The notes under the pieces were generated by a model. That model did not search any database and had not been told where the DNA came from. It saw nothing but the letters and a program-made list of their open reading frames with translations. From Bin94 sp965215535 (lineage in GTDB: Bacteria > Gemmatimonadota > Gemmatimonadetes > Longimicrobiales > Gaopeijiaceae), in contig OZ244063.1 of NCBI GenBank assembly GCA_965215535.1, forward strand, positions 310,001 to 374,000: a DNA stretch of 64,000 nucleotides. Direction: 5' to 3'. This document shows, piece after piece, positions 54,926 to 64,000 of this stretch. A program made the position numbers and the translations under genes. Numbering within the stretch: the stretch's first letter is position 1; every line of letters begins with the position of its first letter.

Positions 54926-55426
54926 ATGGCAATTTCGGTCAAGGTCATGCAGCGCCCGGAGCCGGGCCGCACCTCGTACATGCGGGCGACTCTGAAGGGA
55001 CTCAGCCTGACCTTCAAACACCTTCTCAAGGTGGACAAGGTGACCCTCCAGTATCCCGAGGATCAACCCGATCTGCACCCGCGCTGGCGGGGAACCCACC
55101 GCATGGAGGTGCACGCCGACGGTCGGCCCAAGTGCGTGGCCTGCGGTCTCTGTCCCACCGTCTGTCCGGCCAACTGCATTCGCCTGGTGGGAGGCGAGGA
55201 CGATCAGGGCAATCGCTACCCGATTGTCTACGAGATCGACGAGTTCCGCTGCATCTTCTGTGGCATGTGCCAGGAGGTCTGCCCGGTCGAGGCGATCCAT
55301 GTGGGGCGCCACTTCGAGAACGCCGAATACACCCGCGACCGCTTCGTCTACGATCTCGACCGCCTGATGGCCCAGGATCACCCGACGACGCTGCTCTGGG
55401 ATCCCTCCGATCCCCGCTCCGAATGA
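54926..55426 (+). CDS. nuoI: NADH-quinone oxidoreductase subunit I
   Basis: NuoI carries two 4Fe-4S clusters, N6a and N6b, with ferredoxin motifs CVACGLCPTVCP and CIFCGMCQEVCP. The 166-aa protein also has the family's RWRGTHR before the first cluster. It is preceded by an AGGAG site. The TGA overlaps the nuoJ ATG (ATGA). Confidence 0.97.
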   Translation: MAISVKVMQRPEPGRTSYMRATLKGLSLTFKHLLKVDKVTLQYPEDQPDLHPRWRGTHRMEVHADGRPKCVACGLCPTVCPANCIRLVGGEDDQGNRYPIVYEIDEFRCIFCGMCQEVCPVEAIHVGRHFENAEYTRDRFVYDLDRLMAQDHPTTLLWDPSDPRSE

Positions 55427-55959
55427 CCGAAGTCCTCTTCGTGCTCTTCGCGTTCGTGTCCGTGGGCGGCGCGATTGGGGTCATCCTGAGCCGCACCCCC
55501 GTGGCCAGCCTCCTCTTCATGGTGGCGACGCTGGCTGCCGTGGGGGGAATCTACATCCTCTTCGAGGCGCACTTCCTGGCCGCGATCCAGGTGATCGTCT
55601 ATGCGGGCGCGATCATGGTCCTCTTCCTCTTCGTCATCATGCTTCTCAACCTCGGGCACGACTACCGCGCCGACCTCAAGTTCGGTCTCTGGTCGCTGAT
55701 GGCGCTTGTGGTGGCGGGCCTGACCGCGGGAGTGCTCGTGCGCGGCTTCGTATCGCTCGACGATGCCGGCCTGCGCCCCGGCGGAGAGGCCGTGGCGGCC
55801 GAGCTCGACGCCGCTCTTTTGGAGAAGGGCGCCGCCGGCATGATCGCCGAGCCGCTCTTTACCGACTATGTGGTGGCCTTCGAGCTGGTCGGCCTCCTCC
55901 TGCTCGTTGCCATCGTCGCGGCCGTCGCCCTGGCCAAACCGCGCACCTCGCGCACCTGA
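55423..55959 (+). CDS. nuoJ: NADH-quinone oxidoreductase subunit J
   Basis: NuoJ is a five-helix membrane subunit with the proton-path strand HFLAAIQVIVYAGAIMVLFLFVIMLLNLG. It is 178 aa. ATG 55423 overlaps nuoI. The loop between helices four and five is longer and charged (GGEAVAAELDAALLEKG). Confidence 0.94.
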   Translation: MTEVLFVLFAFVSVGGAIGVILSRTPVASLLFMVATLAAVGGIYILFEAHFLAAIQVIVYAGAIMVLFLFVIMLLNLGHDYRADLKFGLWSLMALVVAGLTAGVLVRGFVSLDDAGLRPGGEAVAAELDAALLEKGAAGMIAEPLFTDYVVAFELVGLLLLVAIVAAVALAKPRTSRT

Positions 55960-55980
55960 TCCCGGAGGACTCCTTCGTTC

Positions 55981-56274
55981 ATGCTTTCGTATGCCCTGCT
56001 GCTGAGCGCCGTGCTCTTCGTGATCGGCACCCTCGGCGTCCTGATCCGCCGCAACGCAATGATCATCTTTCTCTGTATCGAGCTTCAGCTCAATGCGGTG
56101 AATCTGGCCTTTGTGGCGCTCTCGCGATACACCGGAATCGAGGGGCAACTCTACGTCTTCTTCGTCATGACCGTCGCCGCCGCCGAGGCTGCGGTGGGGC
56201 TCGCGATCATCATTGCGATCTTCCGGCACTACAGGACGGTCAACGTGGACAAATTCAACCTCCTGAAGTGGTGA
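55981..56274 (+). CDS. nuoK: NADH-quinone oxidoreductase subunit K
   Basis: NuoK is a three-helix subunit of 97 aa. IFLCIELQLNAVNLAFVALS carries the conserved proton-path Glu, and FVMTVAAAEAAVGLAIIIAIFR the second. A GGAGGA site precedes ATG 55981. nuoL begins 4 bp after its stop. Confidence 0.96.
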   Translation: MLSYALLLSAVLFVIGTLGVLIRRNAMIIFLCIELQLNAVNLAFVALSRYTGIEGQLYVFFVMTVAAAEAAVGLAIIIAIFRHYRTVNVDKFNLLKW

Positions 56275-56278
56275 TCCG

Positions 56279-58444
56279 ATGGAACTCGCCGCATTCGCGC
56301 CCGGACCCCATCCGGTGATTCAGGAGACCGCGCACTGGGAGCCCTTCCTGCCCGGGCTTCTCCTTCTCCTGCCCCTTGCCGGCTTCATTGCGAATGGCTG
56401 GCTGGCGCTGCGGGCGGCCTCCCGGTCGGCAAGCGCGCTGCGGGCCGGCTCCGATCCCGATCCCCTTGCGAGCGCCAGCCCCCCCCGCACCCACATCCTT
56501 CCCACGTGGATCGGTCCCGGGGTCATGCTCCTCGCCTTTGTCGTGGCGCTGGCGAACTTCATTGCAATGGCCGGCGCCGATTCCCATGCACCGGTTGTGG
56601 TGTCGTACTGGAGCTGGATCGTGACCGGTTCGCTCGAGATCGGCGCGGCGCTCCAGCTCGATCCGCTGTCGATGATCATGACGCTGATCGTGACCGGGGT
56701 CGGCTTCCTGATCCACCTCTTCAGCATTGGCTACATGCGCGAAGACGCCGGCTATCCGCGCTACTTCGCCTATCTCAATCTCTTCGTCTTCTTCATGCTG
56801 ATTCTGGTGCTGGGCGCCAACTACGGCATGATGTTCGTCGGCTGGGAGGGGGTCGGCCTCTGCAGCTATCTCCTGATCGGCTTCTGGTTCACCGATCGCG
56901 AGAAGGCCGATGCCGGGAAGAAGGCATTTATCGTCAACCGCATCGGCGACGCCGGCTTCCTGATCGCGATGTTCCTCCTCTTCGGAACCTTCGGCAGCCT
57001 GGATTTCCAGACCATTCTGCCCGGTGCCGAGGGACAGCTCGTCGCGGGCGGCGCCACCGTGACCCTCATCACCCTCCTGCTCCTGCTCGGAGCCGCAGGG
57101 AAGAGTGCGCAGCTTCCGCTGCATGTCTGGCTCCCCGACGCCATGGCCGGACCGACGCCGGTTTCGGCGCTGATCCACGCGGCCACGATGGTGACCGCAG
57201 GGGTCTATATGGTGACGCGCTCCTCGGTTCTCTATGCGCTCGCTCCCGCAAGTCAGGCGGTTGTGGCGGGAATCGGGGTACTGACGGCCCTCGTCGCGGC
57301 CACGATCGCGCTCCGCCAGCACGACATCAAGAAGGTGCTGGCCTATTCGACCATTTCGCAGCTTGGCTTCATGTTCCTCGGGGCCGGGATCGGTGCCTTC
57401 ACCGCAGCGGTCTTCCACCTGATGACCCACGCCTTCTTCAAGGCGCTCCTCTTCCTGGGCGCGGGCGCGGTCATCCACTCCATGCACCATGCCCTGCATC
57501 GTACCGGCAGCCACGACGATCCGCAGGACATGCGCAACATGGGGGGGCTGAAGGCTCCCATGCGCATCACCTGGATGACGATGTGGATCGCCACCCTGGC
57601 CATTGCGGGAATCTGGCCCTTTGCCGGTTTCTTCTCGAAGGACGAGATCATCTGGTACACTGCGGCCTGGGCGGGGGCGCCCGACAATCCCTTCGGCTGG
57701 CTGTATGTCCTCTACTGGCTGCTCGCCATTCTGACGGCCATGCTGACCGCCTTCTACATGACCCGCCTCATGGTGATGACCTTCCACGGCCGCAGCCGCC
57801 TTGACCCGAAGGCGCAGTCGGCGCTGCACGAAGCCCCCCGCATCATGACGCTGCCGCTGATCGTTCTGGCGGCGCTCTCGATCTTCGGCGGCTGGATCAA
57901 TGTGCCCGAAGCGCTGAGGGAATCGGTGCCGGGTCTTTTCGGGTTGCTCCCGATGAGCGAATGGCTGCACCACTGGCTGGAGCCGGTCACCGCGCAGGCC
58001 ACCGCGATCCAGACCGTCGCCATGGGAGCCAAGAGCTACGCCGATCCGCTTCTGGGGCTGGGCGAGCTTCCCTGGGCGCTTCTCTCGACGCTGGCCGCCA
58101 CCCTGGTGGTGGTTCTGGCCTTCCGGCGCCTGGGTGCGCGCGCATACCTGCCCGCCGCCGAGAGCGGGAGCGCGCCGAGTGGGGTGGGCGGCTTTCTGGC
58201 CAACAAGTGGTACTTCGACGAGCTCTACGACCGGACGATCGTGCGCCCTCTCCTGGCCCTCGCGCGCTGGAGCTGGCGGGTGGTCGACACGAAGATCATC
58301 GATGGTTTCGTCAATCTGGTGGGACATCTGACGCAAATCGCCGGCCTGGCCTTCAGGATCTTCCAGACCGGGCAGACCACGACCTACGCATTCATGCTGG
58401 CTCTGGGGACTCTTCTGGTTCTCGGAGCGGCTGTGCTCTTCTGA
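56279..58444 (+). CDS. nuoL: NADH-quinone oxidoreductase subunit L
   Basis: NuoL is an antiporter-like proton-pumping subunit with the long lateral helix. It is 721 aa against 613 in E. coli. Motifs include GWEGVGLCSYLLIGFW, GKSAQLPLHVWLPDAMAGPTPVSALIHAATMVTAGVY (read in two overlapping stretches), and KKVLAYSTISQLGFM. The extra length is a charged N-terminal loop (residues about 40-80) and a longer C-terminal segment. It starts 4 bp after nuoK. Confidence 0.97.
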   Translation: MELAAFAPGPHPVIQETAHWEPFLPGLLLLLPLAGFIANGWLALRAASRSASALRAGSDPDPLASASPPRTHILPTWIGPGVMLLAFVVALANFIAMAGADSHAPVVVSYWSWIVTGSLEIGAALQLDPLSMIMTLIVTGVGFLIHLFSIGYMREDAGYPRYFAYLNLFVFFMLILVLGANYGMMFVGWEGVGLCSYLLIGFWFTDREKADAGKKAFIVNRIGDAGFLIAMFLLFGTFGSLDFQTILPGAEGQLVAGGATVTLITLLLLLGAAGKSAQLPLHVWLPDAMAGPTPVSALIHAATMVTAGVYMVTRSSVLYALAPASQAVVAGIGVLTALVAATIALRQHDIKKVLAYSTISQLGFMFLGAGIGAFTAAVFHLMTHAFFKALLFLGAGAVIHSMHHALHRTGSHDDPQDMRNMGGLKAPMRITWMTMWIATLAIAGIWPFAGFFSKDEIIWYTAAWAGAPDNPFGWLYVLYWLLAILTAMLTAFYMTRLMVMTFHGRSRLDPKAQSALHEAPRIMTLPLIVLAALSIFGGWINVPEALRESVPGLFGLLPMSEWLHHWLEPVTAQATAIQTVAMGAKSYADPLLGLGELPWALLSTLAATLVVVLAFRRLGARAYLPAAESGSAPSGVGGFLANKWYFDELYDRTIVRPLLALARWSWRVVDTKIIDGFVNLVGHLTQIAGLAFRIFQTGQTTTYAFMLALGTLLVLGAAVLF

Positions 58445-58451
58445 TGACGCC

Positions 58452-60188
58452 ATGACCGATTTCCTGGCTTCGCTGCCGCTTCCCTACCAGGACTGGGCTC
58501 TGCATGCGCTGATCTGGCTGCCGCTTGCGGGACTTGCGCACGTTGTGGCGGCTCCGGCAGAGAAGGCGCGCAGCATTGCCCTCCTCTGGTCGCTTATCGT
58601 CTTCACGACAAGCCTCGGGCTCTGGTGGGCCTTCGATCCTGGAACGGGCGGCTTCGCATTCGCCTCCTCGGCTCCCTGGATCGCTTCCTGGGGGGCCAGC
58701 TATGCACTCGGCATCGATGGCATCTCGATCTTCATGGTCCTCCTCACGACCCTCACCACTCCGCTTGCCATCCTGGGTTCGTGGGAGTATATCCGCGAGC
58801 GGCGCAAGGCCTTCTACGCCCTCATGCTGCTGCTCGAAACCGGCGTGATCGGTGTTTTCCTGGCCACCGACGTCTTCCTGTTCTACGTATTCTTCGAGCT
58901 CACCCTGGTTCCGATGTACTTCATTGTCGGAATCTGGGGGGGCGAACGACGGATCTATGCCGCAGTGAAGTTCTTTCTCTACACGGCGGTCGGATCGCTG
59001 CTCATGCTGGTGGCGATTCTGTACATGTACTTCGTCGGCGGCGCCGCATCCTTTGGCTACGAGGACTTTCTGGCCATCGATCTGACGCTGCGCGAGGAAC
59101 TCTGGCTCTTTGCCGCCTTCGCGCTGGCCTTCGGAATCAAGGTTCCGATCTTTCCCCTCCATACCTGGCTCCCCGATGCACACGTCGAGGCGCCCACCCC
59201 GGGGTCGGTGATCCTGGCCTCGCTCCTGCTAAAGATGGGCACCTACGGCTTTCTCCGCTTTCTCCTGCCCTTCTTTCCCGGTGCCGCGCAGCACCCGACG
59301 GTTGTGATGGTCATGCTTCTTCTGGGCCTGCTCGGAATCATCTATGCGGCCTGGGTGGCTGCGGTCCAGCCCGACGCCAAGAAGCTGGTTGCCTATACCT
59401 CGGTGGCCCACATGGGATTCGTGGTGCTTGGCATCTTCGCCCTCACCGTCAATGGCCTGCAGGGGGGACTGGTTGTCATGATCAGTCATGGCGTGTCGAC
59501 GGGGGCGCTCTTTTTGCTCCTCGGCATGATGTACGAACGGCGGCACACGCGCCGGATCGAGGACTTCGGCGGGATCGGCCGGGTAGCGCCGCTCTTTGCC
59601 ACGGTCTTTGTCGTCACCGCTCTGGCCTCAATCGGTCTGCCGGGAACCAGCGGCTTTGTGGGCGAATTTCTGGCGCTGATCGGAGCCTTCGAACGCCATG
59701 CCGTCGTGGCCGCGATCGCCACAACCGGCGTGATCTTCGCTGCCTGGTACATGCTGCCGATGGTGCAGCGCGTCCTCTTCAACTCGCTCGACAAGCCCGA
59801 AAACCGGAGCTTCCCCGACCTCACCCTGCGCGAAGGGATCGTCCTGGCCCCCCTCGTTGCGCTGATGATCTGGATCGGGGTGCATCCGGCACCTGTCCTG
59901 ACCCGCATGGAGCCGAGTGTGGGGGTGGTGCTCGAACGGCTGGAGGCCGCGCGGATGGAAGACGACCGCATGGGCAGCGGCGATCTGCAGAATATGCCCG
60001 CCAGCGCCGACGTGGGTCGGGAAATGGCGGAGAGGGTGGCCGGGCCGGGAGCGCAGGGCGCCGAAGAGGGCGAAGAATCCGCCGAGGCGATCCCTGACGT
60101 CGCCGACGAAGCGCATCCGCTTCCGTACCCCGCCGGATCTGTGCGCGCAACGCAGCCGCGCGATCTCTCTGCCGAAGAGGAGGGCTGA
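58452..60188 (+). CDS. nuoM: NADH-quinone oxidoreductase subunit M
   Basis: NuoM is the second antiporter-like proton pump. LLLETGVIGVFLATDVFLFYVFFE, KVPIFPLHTWLPDAHVEAPT and KKLVAYTSVAHMGFVVLG are intact. It is 578 aa. The last 80 residues form an acidic, disorder-like tail (EDDRMGSGDLQNMPA ... EEGEESAEAIPD) that NuoM usually lacks. It starts 7 bp after the nuoL stop. Confidence 0.96.
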   Translation: MTDFLASLPLPYQDWALHALIWLPLAGLAHVVAAPAEKARSIALLWSLIVFTTSLGLWWAFDPGTGGFAFASSAPWIASWGASYALGIDGISIFMVLLTTLTTPLAILGSWEYIRERRKAFYALMLLLETGVIGVFLATDVFLFYVFFELTLVPMYFIVGIWGGERRIYAAVKFFLYTAVGSLLMLVAILYMYFVGGAASFGYEDFLAIDLTLREELWLFAAFALAFGIKVPIFPLHTWLPDAHVEAPTPGSVILASLLLKMGTYGFLRFLLPFFPGAAQHPTVVMVMLLLGLLGIIYAAWVAAVQPDAKKLVAYTSVAHMGFVVLGIFALTVNGLQGGLVVMISHGVSTGALFLLLGMMYERRHTRRIEDFGGIGRVAPLFATVFVVTALASIGLPGTSGFVGEFLALIGAFERHAVVAAIATTGVIFAAWYMLPMVQRVLFNSLDKPENRSFPDLTLREGIVLAPLVALMIWIGVHPAPVLTRMEPSVGVVLERLEAARMEDDRMGSGDLQNMPASADVGREMAERVAGPGAQGAEEGEESAEAIPDVADEAHPLPYPAGSVRATQPRDLSAEEEG

Positions 60189-60193
60189 TTCCG

Positions 60194-61702
60194 ATGACGC
60201 TCGACTACTCCTCCGGCTTCCACTACTTCCTGGCCCTCCTGCCCGAGGTTGTTCTGGCTCTCTGGGGAATGGGGGTTTTGATTGTGAGCGTCAGCCGCAA
60301 TGGAGAGGGCGCAGATCGGGCTCAGGAGACCGGGTGGATGGCGGTTGCCGGGCTGGCTCTGGCCGCCGTTGCGAATGGGTGGCTCTACGCGGGGGTGGCC
60401 GAGGCCGGTGGGGGGGGAATGATTGCCGTGGATCGTTTCCGGCTCTTCGCCAACTGGATCCTGCTCCTGGCCGCCGGTTTCTCGATCGTCATCTCGCCCG
60501 CCTACGTTGCGCGCCAGCGTCTGCAAGCCGGCGAATACTACGCCCTGATTCTCTTCGCGTCGGTGGGCGCGATGTTCATGGCCGCGTCCCGCGATCTCAT
60601 GGTGATCTTCCTGGGGCTGGAGCTGATGTCGATCGCGGTGTATGCCCTGGTCGGCTTCAACCGTCGCGACCGTCGCTCGGCCGAGGCCGGACTGAAATAC
60701 TTCCTCCTGGGGGCCTTCGCCACCGGCTTCCTCCTCTTCGGCATCGCGCTCATCTACGGCGCGGCCGGGAGCGTCAATCTCCAGGCGGTTGCCGAGGCCG
60801 TTCGCGCGGGCGCCACGGCAAGCGAGCTCATGATCCCGGGCACCCTGCTCCTGGCGATCGGCTTCGCCTTCAAGGTGGCCGTGGTTCCCTTTCACATGTG
60901 GACTCCGGATGTCTACGAGGGAGCGCCCACACCGGTGACCGCCTTCATGGCCACGGCCGTCAAGACCGCCGCCTTCGTGGCCTTCCTGCGCGTCTTCGTG
61001 GTCGGCTTCGGCGACCTTCACGAGCAGTGGTGGACGATTCTCTGGTGGCTGGCGGCGATCACAATGGTGATCGGCAATGTGCTGGCGGTGGTGCAGTCGA
61101 ATATCAAGCGCATGCTGGCCTATTCATCGATTGCGCATGGCGGCTATCTCCTGGTGGCGCTGGTGGCGGCCAACGATTCATCGATTGCGGCGCTGCTCTT
61201 CTACCTCCTCTTCTACACGATCATGACGATCGGAGCCTTTGCGGTGCTCGTCACGGTGAGCAACCAGACGGAGCGCTACAACCGGATCGACGACTTTGCC
61301 GCTCTGGGCTGGCGACGCCCGGTGACGGGCATCCTGATGACGATCTTTCTCCTGGCGCTGGCCGGATTTCCGGGAACCGCGGGCTTTATCGCCAAGTATC
61401 AGTTGCTTCTTGGGGCGGCCGAAGCCGAGCTGTGGTCTCTGGCCGTGCTTTTGGTGCTGACGACCGCAATTTCCTACTGGTACTATCTGCGGGTGGCCTG
61501 GAAGATGTGGATGACAGAGGACAACGAGAGAACGAGGGCGATGAGTCCGACCGAGGCGCCCCTTGCCACCCAGGTTGTGCTGATTGCGAGCGCGGGTCTG
61601 ATCCTCCTCGCGGGGATCTTTCCCGACAGCGTGCTGGGGCTCGCGCTGGGGTCGGTCGAGGGTCTTCGCCAGATGCTGACGTCCGCTGCGCTGACGCCCT
61701 GA
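60194..61702 (+). CDS. nuoN: NADH-quinone oxidoreductase subunit N
   Basis: NuoN is the third antiporter-like proton pump, 502 aa. LGLELMSIAVYALVGFNRRD, EAGLKYFLLGAFATGFLLFG, KVAVVPFHMWTPDVYEGAPT and KRMLAYSSIAHGGYLLVAL follow the family order. It ends the operon; no clear terminator hairpin with a T-run was found in the 79 bp before the next gene. Confidence 0.97.
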   Translation: MTLDYSSGFHYFLALLPEVVLALWGMGVLIVSVSRNGEGADRAQETGWMAVAGLALAAVANGWLYAGVAEAGGGGMIAVDRFRLFANWILLLAAGFSIVISPAYVARQRLQAGEYYALILFASVGAMFMAASRDLMVIFLGLELMSIAVYALVGFNRRDRRSAEAGLKYFLLGAFATGFLLFGIALIYGAAGSVNLQAVAEAVRAGATASELMIPGTLLLAIGFAFKVAVVPFHMWTPDVYEGAPTPVTAFMATAVKTAAFVAFLRVFVVGFGDLHEQWWTILWWLAAITMVIGNVLAVVQSNIKRMLAYSSIAHGGYLLVALVAANDSSIAALLFYLLFYTIMTIGAFAVLVTVSNQTERYNRIDDFAALGWRRPVTGILMTIFLLALAGFPGTAGFIAKYQLLLGAAEAELWSLAVLLVLTTAISYWYYLRVAWKMWMTEDNERTRAMSPTEAPLATQVVLIASAGLILLAGIFPDSVLGLALGSVEGLRQMLTSAALTP

Positions 61703-61781
61703 CCCTGTCCCATTCCCCCTTCTCGGCAAACTCCCGCTCCGCTCCCGGCCCTACCCCAGGCTCAAGCCCTCCCTGACCCCC

Positions 61782-63158
61782 ATGACCTCTCCACCCGACA
61801 GAATCTTCCGCAAGTACGACATTCGCGGCATTGTCGGCGAAGAGCTGGATCCGGCCGTTGCGCACGCCGTCGGACAGGCCTGCGGTTCAGAGATCAGGGC
61901 CTCTGTCCGGGATGCCCGCCGACCCTGCGTCGTCGTCGGCGAAGACAATCGTCCCTCCTCGCCCGCGCTCGGCCAGGGGCTGGTGGAGGGGCTCTGCGCG
62001 GCCGGGTGCGAGGTGATCCGGATCGGCACGGTTCCCACGCCGGTGGCCTACTTTGCCGAATATCATCTGCAGACCGACGGCGCCATTCAGGTCACCGGGT
62101 CGCACAACCCGCCCGCGTACAACGGAATCAAGATGACGAGGGGGCGGGGTCCTCTCCATGGCGAGGCGATCCAGCGACTGCTCGCCCGGATCCGTCGCCG
62201 CGACTTCGAGGAGGGCGCCGGCCATGTCCGAACACAGGACATTCTGCCCGCTTACGTAGCCGACATCAGGGGACGATTGCAGTTGCCGCGTCCGGTGCGC
62301 GTTGTGGTGGATTGCGGCAATGGGGTTGGCGCGGTTGTGGCGGTCGAGCTTCTCAGGAGCGTCGGGGCCGAGGTGATTCCGCTCTACTGCGATTCCGATG
62401 GAACCTTCCCCAATCACCATCCCGATCCCACAGTGGACGAAAACCTGACCGAGCTGATTGCCCAGGTGCGCCGCCACAAGGCCGAGGTCGGCATCGGCTT
62501 CGATGGAGACGCCGATCGGATCGGTGCGGTCGATGAGCGGGGCCGCGTGGTCAGGGGCGACATCCTGCTGCTTCTCTTCGGACTGGATCTCCTGCGGCGA
62601 CGGGGCAGGGGAGAGCAGCTCATCTTCGATGTAAAGTGTTCCCAGCTCCTGCCCGAGGTCTTCGAAGAGGCGGGGGGAACGCCGATCATGTGGAAGACCG
62701 GCCACTCTCTCATCAAGGAAAAGATGAAGGAGACCGGAGCCGCGCTGGCGGGAGAGCTGTCGGGCCATATCTGCTTCGCCGACGACTACTACGGCTTCGA
62801 CGACGCGCTCTATGCCGCGTGCCGCCTCCTTGCGCTCCTGGCCGCCTCGGAGCGACCGCTTTCGCAGATGACAGCGGGGTTTCCAAAGTATCTCTCGACC
62901 CCGGAGATCAGGGTCGAGCTTCCGGAGGAGCGCAAGTTCGGGATCGTTGAGCGGGCCCGGGCGCACTTCGAGGCTCGCCACCCGGTGATCGCGGTCGATG
63001 GCATTCGCATTCTCTTTGGCGATGGCTGGGGACTGATGCGCGCATCCAACACGCAGCCGGTGATTGTGCTCCGCTACGAAGCCCGCTCGGCGCACCGCCT
63101 GGAAGAGATACGGGCCGCGCTGGAGGATTGGCTCGCCGACGAGGGCGTTCGGGTCTGA
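61782..63158 (+). CDS. Phosphomannomutase / phosphoglucomutase (alpha-D-phosphohexomutase)
   Basis: The enzyme interconverts hexose 1- and 6-phosphates for nucleotide-sugar and envelope synthesis. The four domains are visible: IFRKYDIRG; the phosphoserine loop TGSHNPPAYNG with catalytic Ser107; the Mg-binding DGDADRIG at about 243-250; the sugar-specificity GELSGHICF near 325; and the phosphate loop RASNTQPV near the C-terminus. It is 458 aa. The GELSGH form is shared by dual-specificity PMM/PGM enzymes of the AlgC type, so the exact sugar is not fixed. Confidence 0.94.
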   Translation: MTSPPDRIFRKYDIRGIVGEELDPAVAHAVGQACGSEIRASVRDARRPCVVVGEDNRPSSPALGQGLVEGLCAAGCEVIRIGTVPTPVAYFAEYHLQTDGAIQVTGSHNPPAYNGIKMTRGRGPLHGEAIQRLLARIRRRDFEEGAGHVRTQDILPAYVADIRGRLQLPRPVRVVVDCGNGVGAVVAVELLRSVGAEVIPLYCDSDGTFPNHHPDPTVDENLTELIAQVRRHKAEVGIGFDGDADRIGAVDERGRVVRGDILLLLFGLDLLRRRGRGEQLIFDVKCSQLLPEVFEEAGGTPIMWKTGHSLIKEKMKETGAALAGELSGHICFADDYYGFDDALYAACRLLALLAASERPLSQMTAGFPKYLSTPEIRVELPEERKFGIVERARAHFEARHPVIAVDGIRILFGDGWGLMRASNTQPVIVLRYEARSAHRLEEIRAALEDWLADEGVRV

Positions 63159-63476
63159 AACGCCGACAGCTTCGCGTGGAGTGCACGCGGACATGCATGG
63201 GCAGTGGCCCGGAGCTGGCAGGCTTGCCGGGTGCGAGAACGGCGAGAGGAAGGGGGCGGGGCGTGGATCGATAGCGGTCGTCGTGCGAAGCCGTTCGGTG
63301 TGGATCGGGGGCCTGTCAGTGTCGGGATTCAGGGTGTCCCATCTGACCATTGAAGTGCCCATGCGACTCGCCTACCCTGTGCCTGTCCACCGAAAGGGGG
63401 TCCGCCGGACCTCTGAACGAACAGGACTCCGCACCCGGGCGATCCGAACCCGGGAAGATCTTTATCCGGAGCAGCA
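63159..63476. other. Intergenic region without a recognised feature
   Basis: I see no gene, tRNA or convincing promoter in these 318 bp. A CCCGGG/CCCGGG inverted repeat with a 9-bp loop lies near 63436-63456. Open frames crossing the region lack family resemblance. Confidence 0.5.
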
Positions 63477-64000
63477 ATGATGACACCCGCCCCACACCCG
63501 GATTTCCACCCGACCACGGTATCCGGCCGGGCGCAGTGGGTCGGTACCGGGCCGATCGTTCGCGTGGGCGTCCTGCTCGCTTCACTGGGTCTGCTCTCCT
63601 GCGACGGCGCAGCCAACGCACCGCCACCGAATCCCTCGCGGGCGACCGCCCCCGACGACGAAGGCATCGATCCGGATGCATTCCGGGAGGGCTTCGAGGT
63701 GATCGGCGATCTGATTCTGGAGGAAACCGACGCTGCCATGGTGGTGGTCCCCATGGTGTATTCGGTCGGCGAAGGGCAGCTTCTCCTGGTCGAACCCCTC
63801 GAGGGTCAGGTGCATCTGTACAGCTCCGAGGGCAGCCTCAGGCGAAGCGTCGGAGCCAAGGGCAGCGGTCCCGGAGAGTTCACGATCCCGATGGGCTCCG
63901 ATCTGCTTCCCGACGGCGAGATCGCCGTGACCGATGTGGGAGCGCACAGGCTGACCTTCTTCCCGGCAGAGGAGGGCGCCGATCCGCAGATGGCATCCTC
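63477..64000 (+). CDS. Six-bladed beta-propeller lipoprotein, 3'-truncated by window edge
   Basis: The frame opens at ATG 63477 (a second ATG follows directly) behind GGAGCAG, and is still open at base 64000. A basic N-region leads to LLASLGLLSC, a lipoprotein signal with Cys in LLSC. A linker of about 40 residues follows, then propeller strands: VVVPMVYSVGEGQLLLVEP, VHLYSSEGSLRRSVGAKGSG, the typical GPGEF, and PDGEIAVTDVGAHRLTFF. This repeat style is NHL/six-bladed propeller and common in Gemmatimonadota. The role is unknown. It resembles the broken lipoprotein gene at 36288. Confidence 0.8.
   Translation, partial: MMTPAPHPDFHPTTVSGRAQWVGTGPIVRVGVLLASLGLLSCDGAANAPPPNPSRATAPDDEGIDPDAFREGFEVIGDLILEETDAAMVVVPMVYSVGEGQLLLVEPLEGQVHLYSSEGSLRRSVGAKGSGPGEFTIPMGSDLLPDGEIAVTDVGAHRLTFFPAEEGADPQMAS

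Noticed and set aside
56255..58453. A 732-codon minus-strand open frame
   Set aside because: It is antisense to nuoL, and its Glu/Gly/Arg/His-rich translation mirrors membrane-helix codons.

Overview
The window is a high-GC bacterial chromosome segment (64 kb) that is almost entirely housekeeping genes, many joined by ATGA, GTGA, TTGA or TGATG stop/start overlaps. The gene content fits a free-living, respiring Gram-negative bacterium with an outer membrane: complete 14-gene complex I, F-type ATP synthase, TonB-plug proteins, lipoproteins with lipoboxes and an autotransporter-like adhesin. An epsilon subunit without a normal C-terminal helical domain, a plug-only membrane protein, a six-bladed beta-propeller lipoprotein and a gapA-pgk-tpiA-secG block point most naturally to Gemmatimonadota or a neighbouring phylum. 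That assignment is an inference; there is no 16S gene in the window to settle it.

Layout. 1-3344: end of the ATP synthase operon (atpG partial, atpD, atpC) and a PHP-domain phosphoesterase. 3345-7112: a 23S-5S rRNA unit with its own promoter-like sequence and a boxA-like leader, but with no 16S and no tRNA. 7160-9882 (minus): thiE, mltG, ruvX and a plug-only membrane protein. 10025-18705: icd, pepA, an outer-membrane plug/barrel protein, yicC-gmk-rpoZ-coaBC and a family-4 uracil-DNA glycosylase. 18808-23769: dnaB, ispD, tsaC, a YwlE-type phosphatase, aroE and comF. 23812-27473: gap-pgk-tpiA-secG. 27675-31990: a 2-oxoacid dehydrogenase cluster (degenerate E1 alpha, canonical E1 beta, E2) and lipB. 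32099-37377: a divergent RNase H, carA, an HU/IHF protein, moaD-moaE-moaA, a broken lipoprotein gene and dcd. 37474-45573: an FKBP lipoprotein, an exported protein of unknown function and a giant adhesin gene split by a one-base deletion. 45683-46609: mdh. 47001-61702: nuoA to nuoN. 61782-64000: a phosphomannomutase/phosphoglucomutase and the start of a beta-propeller lipoprotein.

How the genes work together. icd, mdh, the 2-oxoacid dehydrogenase cluster with its lipoyl-attachment enzyme LipB, complex I and ATP synthase form a central-carbon and respiratory-chain set. gap, pgk and tpiA supply lower glycolysis. MoaD, MoaE and MoaA make the first molybdopterin intermediates. TsaC, RpoZ, DnaB, Gmk, Dcd, CarA and IspD cover tRNA modification, transcription, replication, nucleotides and isoprenoids.

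The most unusual points are: an E1 alpha subunit that has lost its thiamine-diphosphate/Mg ligands while its E1 beta partner keeps the catalytic residues; two perfect 38-bp palindromes in the E2 linker; an RNase H with two of four catalytic carboxylates replaced; a 23S-5S unit unlinked from 16S; and two genes (the giant FN3/Calx-beta adhesin and a lipoprotein) broken by single-base shifts that could be real or sequencing errors. No CRISPR array, prophage, insertion sequence or tRNA gene was seen.
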